From NCBI RefSeq assembly GCF_018614195.1, contig NZ_JAGGOT010000013.1:62339-126338 (forward strand): DNA of 64,000 nt. Reading direction: 5' to 3'. Made by a program: the position numbers and the translations under genes. Below the pieces are notes generated by a model. The model was not told the origin of the DNA. It did no database searches and saw nothing but the letters and a program-made list of their open reading frames with translations. Shown here in pieces: positions 58,296 through 64,000 of the stretch. This DNA is from Streptomyces sp. ISL-43. GTDB taxonomy: Bacteria; Actinomycetota; Actinomycetes; Streptomycetales; Streptomycetaceae. Within the stretch, counting starts at the first letter, position 1. Every line of letters starts with the position of its first letter.

Positions 58296-59060
58296 GTGAA
58301 CGCGTTCCAGGACCAGCGAGTCGTCGTCACAGGCGCGGGCGGCGGCATCGGCGCGGCCCTCGCCCACCGCTTCGCCGCCGAAGGGGCCACGGTCGTGGTC
58401 AACGACCTCGACCCCGCCAAGGCCGCCTCCGTCGCGGGCGCGATCGGCGCTAGCGCCATCGCCGTGCCCGGCGACGCCTCATCCGTCGTCGAGGAGGCCC
58501 GCGAGGCCCTCGGCGGCACGGTCGACGTCTACTGCGCCAACGCCGGACTCGCCTCCGGCGGCGACGCCTTCGCGCAGGAGGCCGTCTGGGAGGCCGCCTG
58601 GGACACCAACGTCATGGCCCACGTCCGGGCGGCCAGGCTGCTGCTGCCCGACTGGCTGGAGCGCGAGAGCGGCCGCTTCGTGTCCACCGTCTCGGCCGCC
58701 GGGCTGCTCACCATGATCGGGGCGGCCCCGTACAGTGTCACCAAGCACGGCGCGCTCGCCTTCGCGGAATGGCTCTCGCTGACCTACCGCCACCGCGGGC
58801 TCCAGGTCCACGCCATCTGCCCGCAGGGGGTCCGGACCGACATGCTCACCGCCGCCGGGTCGGCGGGCGAGCTGGTCCTCGCGCCGACCGCGATCGAGCC
58901 GGAAGCGGTCGTGGACGCCACGTTCGACGGCATGGAGAAGGGCCGGTTCTTGATCCTCCCGCACCCCGAGGTCGCGGACTTCTACGCGGCCCGCGCCACC
59001 GAACCGGACCGCTGGCTCAGCGGCATGAACCGGCTCCAGCGCACCTGGGAGGCCCGATGA
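58296..59060 (+). CDS. Short-chain dehydrogenase/reductase
   Basis: 254 aa from GTG 58296. Classical SDR: VVVTGAGGGIGAALAHRFAAEG (about 9-30), Asp of VVVNDLDPAKA, CANAGLASGG (NAG), the catalytic Ser in RFVSTVSAAGLL and YSVTKHG (Tyr, Lys). It oxidises or reduces a hydroxy/keto group with NAD(P). ATGA overlap with the acyl-CoA ligase gene shows one operon. Likely acts on an acyl-CoA or alcohol intermediate that the ligase product passes through. Confidence 0.9.
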   Translation: MNAFQDQRVVVTGAGGGIGAALAHRFAAEGATVVVNDLDPAKAASVAGAIGASAIAVPGDASSVVEEAREALGGTVDVYCANAGLASGGDAFAQEAVWEAAWDTNVMAHVRAARLLLPDWLERESGRFVSTVSAAGLLTMIGAAPYSVTKHGALAFAEWLSLTYRHRGLQVHAICPQGVRTDMLTAAGSAGELVLAPTAIEPEAVVDATFDGMEKGRFLILPHPEVADFYAARATEPDRWLSGMNRLQRTWEAR

Positions 59061-60733
59061 CCGCGTCCACCGGCGACGCCCCCGCCTCCCCCTACGGGAC
59101 GAAGCCCTGGCTCGCCCGGCTCAGCCCCGCGCAGCGGGCGCCCGTCACGCCCCCGCCCAGTGTGCTGCACGCCTTCCGGGCCGCGGTCGCCCGCGCCCCC
59201 GAGCGCACCGCGCTCGCCTACTTCGACGGCCGCGTCGGCTACGCCGAGGCCGACGCGCTCTCCGACTCCCTCGCCGGCCACCTCGCGGAGCAGGGCGTAG
59301 GCCGCGGGGACCGGGTCGCCGTCATGCTCCAGAACACCCCGCACTTCGTGCTCGCCGTCCTGGCCGCCTGGAAGGCCGGGGCGGTCGTGGTCCCGCTCAA
59401 CCCGATGTACAAGTCCGCCGAGGCCGCCCACATCCTGCGCGACTCCGGGGCCGCGGCCCTCGTATGCGACGCCCGCGCCTGGCCGGCGTACCTGCGCGAA
59501 GCCGTGGACGGGACCGGCGTACGGACCGTCCTGACGGCGTCCGACCTGGACTTCCAGACCCGCGACGACGTACGGGTCCTCGGGCCGGGCCGTCCCGAGC
59601 AGGCGGCCGGCACCGCCGACCTCGCCACCGTGGCCCGCCACGGCCGCCCCGCCCCGCCCGACCCGTGCCTGACGGCCGCCGACACCGCGCTCATCAGCTA
59701 CACCTCCGGCACCAGCGGCACCCCCAAGGGCGCCATGAACCTCCACGGCGCGCTCACCCACAACGCCGTGCGCCAGGTCATCGGCCACCCCCTCGCCGAG
59801 GGCGCCGCCTACTTCGCCCTCGCCCCGCTCTTCCACATCACCGGCATGGTCTGCGAGCTCGCCGCCTGCTTCACCAACGCGGGCACCCTCGTCCTCGCGA
59901 ACCGCTTCGACGCCGGCGTGGTCCTCGACGCCTTCCTCGAGCACCGCCCCGCCTACACCGTCGGCCCGGCCACCGCCTTCATGGCCCTCGCCGCCCACCC
60001 CGGCGTCACCCCCGACCACTTCGCCTCGTTCCAGGTGGTCTCCTCCGGCGGCGCCCCGCTCCCGCCCGCCCTCGTCGAACGCCTCCGCGCCGCCTTCGGC
60101 TTCTACCTGCGCAACGGCTACGGCCTCACCGAGTGCACCGCCCCCTGCGCCTCGGTCCCCGCGCACCTCGAAGCCCCCGTCGACCCCGCCTCCGGCACCC
60201 TCTCGGTGGGCGTGCCCGGAGCCGACACCCTCGTGCGGATCCTCGACGAGAGCGGAGCCGAGGTGCCCTTCGGCGAGACCGGCGAGATAGCCGTGCGCGG
60301 CCCGCAGGTGGTCCCCGGCTACTGGGGCCTGCCGGCCGACACCGCCAAGGCCTTCCCGGACGGCGAACTGCGCACCGGGGACGTCGGGTTCATGGACGCG
60401 GACGGCTGGCTCTACGTCGTCGACCGCAAGAAGGACATGATCTGCGCGTCCGGCTTCAAGGTCTGGCCGCGCGAGGTCGAGGACGTGCTCTACACCCACC
60501 CCGCCGTGCGCGAGGCAGCCGTCGTCGGCATCCCCGACCCCTACCGGGGGGAGAGCGTGAAGGCCTACGTCAGCCTGCGCCCCGGGGCCGCGGCCGACCC
60601 CGGGGAACTGTCCGCGTACTGCGCCGCGCGCATCGCCGCGTACAAATACCCGCGCCAGGTGGAGATCCTGCCTGTCCTTCCGAAGACGACCAGTGGCAAG
60701 ATCCTGCGACGGGAACTGCGCGACCGCGGCTGA
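59057..60733 (+). CDS. Acyl-CoA ligase (AMP-dependent)
   Basis: 558 aa from ATG 59057, overlapping the SDR stop. The ATP/AMP motif is ALISYTSGTSGTPKGAMNLHGALTHN (about 212-237); the adenylate core continues FALAPLFHITGMV, VSSGGAPLPPALVERLRAAFG, YGLTECTAPCASVP, the hinge GFMDADGWLYVVDRKKDMICASGFKVWPREVEDVLYTHPAV, and the catalytic Lys in LPKTTSGKILRREL near the C-terminus. It activates a carboxylic acid to its CoA ester. The long fatty acid or alicyclic acid substrate cannot be specified. A TetR gene follows after 104 nt. Confidence 0.9.
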   Translation: MTASTGDAPASPYGTKPWLARLSPAQRAPVTPPPSVLHAFRAAVARAPERTALAYFDGRVGYAEADALSDSLAGHLAEQGVGRGDRVAVMLQNTPHFVLAVLAAWKAGAVVVPLNPMYKSAEAAHILRDSGAAALVCDARAWPAYLREAVDGTGVRTVLTASDLDFQTRDDVRVLGPGRPEQAAGTADLATVARHGRPAPPDPCLTAADTALISYTSGTSGTPKGAMNLHGALTHNAVRQVIGHPLAEGAAYFALAPLFHITGMVCELAACFTNAGTLVLANRFDAGVVLDAFLEHRPAYTVGPATAFMALAAHPGVTPDHFASFQVVSSGGAPLPPALVERLRAAFGFYLRNGYGLTECTAPCASVPAHLEAPVDPASGTLSVGVPGADTLVRILDESGAEVPFGETGEIAVRGPQVVPGYWGLPADTAKAFPDGELRTGDVGFMDADGWLYVVDRKKDMICASGFKVWPREVEDVLYTHPAVREAAVVGIPDPYRGESVKAYVSLRPGAAADPGELSAYCAARIAAYKYPRQVEILPVLPKTTSGKILRRELRDRG

Positions 60734-60837
60734 AAACGGCCGGAGGGCCGGAGGGCCGGACAGCAGGACGGCAGGACGGCCGCGCGGAGCCCCACAGGCG
60801 AGGACCGGTCGAGGATCAGGAAAGGAAGGCGAGCGCC

Positions 60838-61446
60838 ATGGCCGCCAAGACCACGACGGAGCCCGTCGCTACGCACGAGGCCCCGGTACCGCAGCGGCTG
60901 CTGGCCGTCGCGACCAGGCTGTTCGCCGAGCGCGGCTACGACCGGACATCGGTCCAGGAGATCGTCGAGGCGGCCGGGGTGACCAAGGGCGCGCTCTACC
61001 ACTACTTCGGCTCCAAGGACGATCTGCTGCACGAGGTGTACGCGCGCATGCTGCGCCTCCAGCAGCAGAGGCTCGACGCGGTGGCCGATTCCGACGCGCC
61101 CGTCGAGGAGCGGCTGCGCGCCGCCGCCGCCGACGTGGTGGTCACCACCATCGAGAACCTCGACGACGCGGCGATCTTCTTCCGGTCGATGCACCAGCTG
61201 AGCCCGGAGAAGTTCAAGCAGGTCCGGGCGGAGCGCCGGCGCTACCACGAGCGGTTCCGGGCGCTGGTCGAGGAGGGCCAGCGCTCCGGGGTCTTCTCCA
61301 CCGCGACCCCGGCCGACCTGGTGGTGGACTACCACTTCGGCTCCGTCCACCACCTGTCGACCTGGTACCGCGAGGACGGCCCGCTCACCCCCCAGCAAGT
61401 GGCCGACCACCTCGCGGACCTGCTGCTGCGCGCGCTGCGCCCGTAG
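60838..61446 (+). CDS. TetR-family regulator (downstream of acyl-CoA ligase)
   Basis: 202 aa; GGAAGG directs ATG 60838. The helix-turn-helix part is VPQRLLAVATRLFAERGYDRTSVQEIVEAAGVTKGALYHYFGSKDDLLHEV (about 16-66). The regulatory domain contains FFRSMHQLSPEKFKQVRAERRRYHERFRALVEEGQRSGVF, common in FadR/KstR2-like regulators of acyl-CoA catabolism. It is cotranscribed with, or close behind, SDR and ligase, suggesting feedback by an acyl-CoA. Confidence 0.85.
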   Translation: MAAKTTTEPVATHEAPVPQRLLAVATRLFAERGYDRTSVQEIVEAAGVTKGALYHYFGSKDDLLHEVYARMLRLQQQRLDAVADSDAPVEERLRAAAADVVVTTIENLDDAAIFFRSMHQLSPEKFKQVRAERRRYHERFRALVEEGQRSGVFSTATPADLVVDYHFGSVHHLSTWYREDGPLTPQQVADHLADLLLRALRP

Positions 61447-61454
61447 CGGGCCGG

Positions 61455-62564
61455 TCACACCGCGGCCAGCGCCGGGTAGTCCGTGTACCCCTCCGCCCCC
61501 TGTACGTGCATCAGGAACTCGGGGCGGAGCTCGTTGAGGGGTGCGTCCGCGCGCAGCCGCGCCACGAGGTCGGGGTTGGCGAGGAAGCCCCGGCCCAGGG
61601 AGACCAGGTCGGCGCCCCCGGCCAGCAGCCGTTCGGCGGCGCCCTTGCCGGCGTCGGCCGCGAACTGCTCGCGGGAGAGCTTCGGGTTGGCGATCAGCGT
61701 GCCGGGCCAGGCCTTGCGGAGCTCCTGGAAGAGGGGCTGGTCCGGGTCCGCGTACACAACGTGGACATAGACCGGGTCGATGTCCGCCAGGGCCGCCAGC
61801 AGCGCCGGGTAGATGTCCTCGGTGTCGCCCTCCTCGACGCCGTTCACGGCGACTCCGGGCGAGAGGCGTACGCCGACCCGCTCCGGACCGATGGCCTCGG
61901 CGACGGCCTGGACCACCTCGACGGTCAACCGGATCCGGTTCGCCACCGAGCCGCCCCACTCGTCGGTCCGGAGGTTGGTGCCCTTCGCCAGGAACTGGTG
62001 GAGCAGGTAGCCGTTGGCGGAGTGGACCTCCACACCCGCGAACCCGGCCTCGACGGCATTGCGGGCGGCGGCGGCGAAATCGGCGATGGCGGACCGGATG
62101 TCCTCGGCCGTCATCGCGCGGGGCGTGACGGCGTCGCGCGGTCCTCCCGGAGTGTGCAGCTGCTCGGGGAAGCGTACGGCGGACGGCGCGAGCGGAACGT
62201 GCCCGCTGGTGTCGGGGTGGCCGACCCGGCCGCCGTGCTGGAGCTGGACGAACATCCGGCCGCCGGCGGCGCGCACCGCGTCGGTGACCCCGCGCCAGCC
62301 TGCGATCTGGGCCGCGGTGTGCAGGGCGGGGATGTTCGGGTAGGTCCGGCCCACGGCGTTCGGAGTGGTGGCCTCGGCGATGATCAGACCGGCGGAGGCC
62401 CGCTGGGCGTAGTAGGTGGCCATGAGCTGCCCCGGGACCCCGTCGGCGTCCGCCCGGTTGCGCGTCAGCGGCGCCATGACCAGGCGGTTGGGGAGTTCCA
62501 GGCCGCCGAGGCCGGCGGGCTCGAAGAGGCGGGAAGTACCGGGTACCTGCGATGAGTTCGTCAT
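61455..62564 (-). CDS. Old Yellow Enzyme-type alkene reductase
   Basis: 369 aa. An FMN-dependent ene-reductase: FEPAGLGGLELPNRLVMAPLTRNRAD (about 14-39), YYAQRASAGLIIAEATTPN, VQLQHGGRVGHPD, AGFAGVEVHSANGYLLHQFL (substrate-binding His/Asn), TNLRTDEWGGSVANRIRLTVEVVQAV, LSPGVAVNG and DLVSLGRGFLANPDLVARL. It reduces activated C=C bonds with NADPH. It is divergent from a MerR regulator, through a promoter with the overlong spacer typical of MerR control. Confidence 0.9.
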   Translation of the reverse strand: MTNSSQVPGTSRLFEPAGLGGLELPNRLVMAPLTRNRADADGVPGQLMATYYAQRASAGLIIAEATTPNAVGRTYPNIPALHTAAQIAGWRGVTDAVRAAGGRMFVQLQHGGRVGHPDTSGHVPLAPSAVRFPEQLHTPGGPRDAVTPRAMTAEDIRSAIADFAAAARNAVEAGFAGVEVHSANGYLLHQFLAKGTNLRTDEWGGSVANRIRLTVEVVQAVAEAIGPERVGVRLSPGVAVNGVEEGDTEDIYPALLAALADIDPVYVHVVYADPDQPLFQELRKAWPGTLIANPKLSREQFAADAGKGAAERLLAGGADLVSLGRGFLANPDLVARLRADAPLNELRPEFLMHVQGAEGYTDYPALAAV

Positions 62565-62570
62565 GTAAGT

Positions 62571-62602
62571 AACCTAAAACCTGACACCAATGTCAGATGC
62601 AA
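62571..62602 (-). promoter_or_regulatory. MerR-type, leaderless promoter of the alkene reductase gene
   Basis: On the minus strand TTGCAT (62602-62597), a 20-nt spacer and TAGGTT (62576-62571), then six bases and the ATG. The spacer contains the 16-bp palindrome CTGACACCAATGTCAG (62581-62596). A 19-20 bp spacer with an internal palindrome is the hallmark of MerR-activated promoters, and the start at the ATG suggests a leaderless mRNA. Confidence 0.7.
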
Positions 62603-62625
62603 GTCCTGAAGTGACGGGGTGGGGC

Positions 62626-63018
62626 ATGAGAATCGGTGAACTGGCGGCGCGCACCGGAGTCGGCGAGCGTTCGCTCCGGTACTACGAAGAGCAGGGACTG
62701 CTGGTCTGCGACCGGACTCCCGGCGGCCACCGCGACTACACGGAGCGTGCGGTGGACCGGGTCATCCGGATCCAGGAGCTCTACGCGGCGGGCCTGCACA
62801 GCGCGAAGATCCGCCGGATCCTTCCCTGCATGCGCGATGCGGACGGCGGGCCGAACGTACGAGCCACCCCCGCGCTCGTCGCCGAGCTGAAGACGGAACG
62901 GGACCGGATCGACCGGCTGATCGCCGACCTGCTCCGGTCCCGGGAGGTGCTGGACGAGGTCATCGACACGGCGGCGGGTCGCACCACCGCCGGACCGACG
63001 GCCGTCGCCGCGTCCTAG
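62626..63018 (+). CDS. MerR-family regulator
   Basis: 130 aa from ATG 62626. MRIGELAARTGVGERSLRYYEEQGLLVCDRTPGGHRDYTERAVDRVIRIQELYAAGLHSAKIRRILPCM is the MerR DNA-binding domain with both wings, followed by a coiled-coil dimerisation helix (VAELKTERDRIDRLIADLLRSREVLDEVID). A lone Cys (PCM) near 67 and no cysteine cluster. It activates or represses the divergent alkene reductase through the palindrome at 62581. Its stop overlaps the acetate-transporter stop within the 4-bp CTAG. Confidence 0.85.
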   Translation: MRIGELAARTGVGERSLRYYEEQGLLVCDRTPGGHRDYTERAVDRVIRIQELYAAGLHSAKIRRILPCMRDADGGPNVRATPALVAELKTERDRIDRLIADLLRSREVLDEVIDTAAGRTTAGPTAVAAS

Positions 63019-63452
63019 CCGAGCGGGGCCACTTCGCGGCCCCAGGTCTCCTTGGCCACCACGGCGAAGGAGATGTACCAGGCGACGCCCGCGGTGAAGA
63101 GGCCGAGGAAGCCGCCGGTGTGGCCGAGCGCCGTGCTCCGCGCCAGGTCGCCGAGCGCCAGGAAGAGGAAGGTCAGCGCCAGCGAGACGAAGAGCACCCG
63201 GTGCGCGACGTCCAGTTTCATGGCGGCGATCGACATGTACGCGGTGAAGATGAACCAGGCCACGAGGAACCAGCCGGTCGCCACGTGGGCCTGGTCGGCC
63301 GGCAGCGTCGGGGCGACGAACTTCACGTACGCCGCGAAGGACATCCAGAACGCGCCGTACGAGACGAACGCCGTGGTCCCGAAGGTGTTGCCGCGGCGGA
63401 ACTCCAGCACGCCCGCGACGAACTGCGCGAGGCCGCCGTAGAACAGCGCCAG
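63015..63452 (-). pseudogene. 5'-truncated acetate uptake transporter (GPR1/FUN34/YaaH family)
   Basis: The remaining protein begins in an open frame with LALFYGGLAQFVAGVLEFRRGNTFGTTAFVSYGAFWMSFAAYVKFVAP and continues YMSIAAMKLDVAHRVLFVSLALTFLFLALGDLARSTALGHTGGFLGLFTAGVAWYISFAVVAKETW, the distal part of a GPR1/FUN34/YaaH transporter. The first TM helix and the NPAPLGL-type signature (about 50 residues) are missing, and the homology stops exactly where the upstream acyl-CoA dehydrogenase stop codon begins (63454). GTG 63410 could start a 131-aa remnant. This is probably a deletion scar. Confidence 0.7.
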
Positions 63453-63453
63453 G

Positions 63454-64000
63454 CTAGCCGCGGTACTTCTTGAGTTCCCGGTGTGCCAGCGAGCGCTGGT
63501 GCACCTCGTCCGGCCCGTCCGCCAGCCGCAGCGTCCGCGCCGCCGCCCACAGCTCGGCGAGGGGGAAGTCCTGGCTCACCCCGCCCGCGCCGTGCAGCTG
63601 CACCGCGTCGTCCAGGATCCGCAGGACCGCCCGCGGGGTCGCGATCTTGATGGCCTGGATCTCGGTGTGCGCACCCCGGTTGCCGACCGTGTCCATCAGC
63701 CAGGCCGTCTTCAGCACCAGCAGCCGCAGCTGCTCCACCGTGACCCGGGCGTCCGCGATCCAGTTCTGCACGACGCCCTGCGCGGCCAGCTCCTTGCCGA
63801 AGGCGGTACGTCCCACCGCGCGCCGGCACATCAGCTCGATGGCCCGCTCCGCCATGCCGATGAGCCGCATGCAGTGGTGGATCCGGCCCGGCCCGAGGCG
63901 GGCCTGGGCGATGGCGAAGCCGCCGCCCTCCTCGCCGATCAGGTTCGCCGCAGGGACCCGGGCCCCGTCGAAGACGACCTCCGCGTGGCCGCCGTGGTCG
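63454..64000 (-). CDS. Acyl-CoA dehydrogenase (partial, cut by right edge)
   Basis: Reading minus from the edge: DHGGHAEVVFDGARVPAANLIGEEGGGFAIAQARLGPGRIHHCMRLIGMAERAIELMCRRAVGRTAFGKELAAQGVVQNWIADARVTVEQLRLLVLKTAWLMD, then AIKIATPRAVLRILDDAVQLHGAGGVSQDFPLAELWAAARTLRLADGPDEVHQRSLAHRELKKYRG. This is the C-terminal half of an ACAD10/11-type acyl-CoA dehydrogenase, with the flavin-binding QLHGAGGVS and the substrate loop. At least 182 residues are visible. It ends in TAG at the truncation point of the acetate transporter. Confidence 0.85.
   Translation of the reverse strand, partial: DHGGHAEVVFDGARVPAANLIGEEGGGFAIAQARLGPGRIHHCMRLIGMAERAIELMCRRAVGRTAFGKELAAQGVVQNWIADARVTVEQLRLLVLKTAWLMDTVGNRGAHTEIQAIKIATPRAVLRILDDAVQLHGAGGVSQDFPLAELWAAARTLRLADGPDEVHQRSLAHRELKKYRG

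Overview
The window is high-GC (about 70% or more) actinobacterial chromosome, almost certainly Streptomyces. Third codon positions are nearly all G or C, GTG and TTG starts and 4-bp start/stop overlaps are common, regulators of the TetR, GntR and MerR families are abundant, and there are sortase-E, Tat and lipoprotein exports together with a SoxR and a Rex-type operator. I saw no rRNA, tRNA or CRISPR array.

Layout. 1-5.1 kb (minus strand): an Fxs-type RiPP operon, read as fxsA (precursor ending FNSAL) > fxsB (radical SAM/SPASM maturase) > AAC(3)-like acetyltransferase > fxsC (TIR-like) > KGG-GRT ATPase, which runs off the left edge. 5.4-13.3 kb: alpha/beta hydrolase; adhE behind a perfect Rex-type palindrome but with an apparent frameshift in a G7 run; a TetR with palindromic operator facing an NCS1 permease and amidohydrolase. 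13.3-25.9 kb: a deleted AAA ATPase relic, YhgE/Pip-like membrane protein, secreted lipase, sortase-anchored AA10 LPMO, DUF402/GNAT pair, short GntR, nitrobindin-like protein, DUF5925 ATPase, secreted SGNH esterase and a Ser/Thr kinase. 25.9-34.8 kb: CoA-transferase, DrrAB-like exporter with divergent TetR and two operator copies, an orphan Type ISP-like protein, GntR, homogentisate dioxygenase with a promoter/operator, and a small secreted protein.

34.85-36.94 kb is a 2-kb repeat-rich stretch without a convincing gene; it contains a 169-bp MITE-like element with perfect 24-bp inverted ends. 36.9-41.6 kb: a three-gene cell-surface operon (beta-helix protein with membrane tail, cupredoxin-like lipoprotein, polytopic membrane protein) that matches no system I know. 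41.6-50.2 kb: TetR, molybdopterin oxidoreductase, citrate transporter with a leaderless promoter, aldehyde and alcohol dehydrogenases, an ankyrin-like gene with compensating frameshifts, TetR. 50.3-64 kb: acyl-CoA dehydrogenases, MaoC hydratase and TetR sharing an operator, SoxR, BKACE enzyme, a large serine hydrolase, NamZ-like muramidase, SDR plus acyl-CoA ligase plus TetR, MerR facing an Old Yellow Enzyme, a 5'-truncated acetate transporter, and an acyl-CoA dehydrogenase cut by the right edge.

The main metabolic theme is catabolism of acyl-CoAs, alcohols/aldehydes and aromatics, each module with its own local repressor. The best candidates for an under-described system are the Fxs operon, with a degenerate HExxH domain on its maturase, and the beta-helix/cupredoxin/membrane trio. 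Four lesions (adhE G7, AAA ATPase deletion, ankyrin double indel, acetate transporter truncation) show recent decay or, for the single-base cases, possible assembly error.
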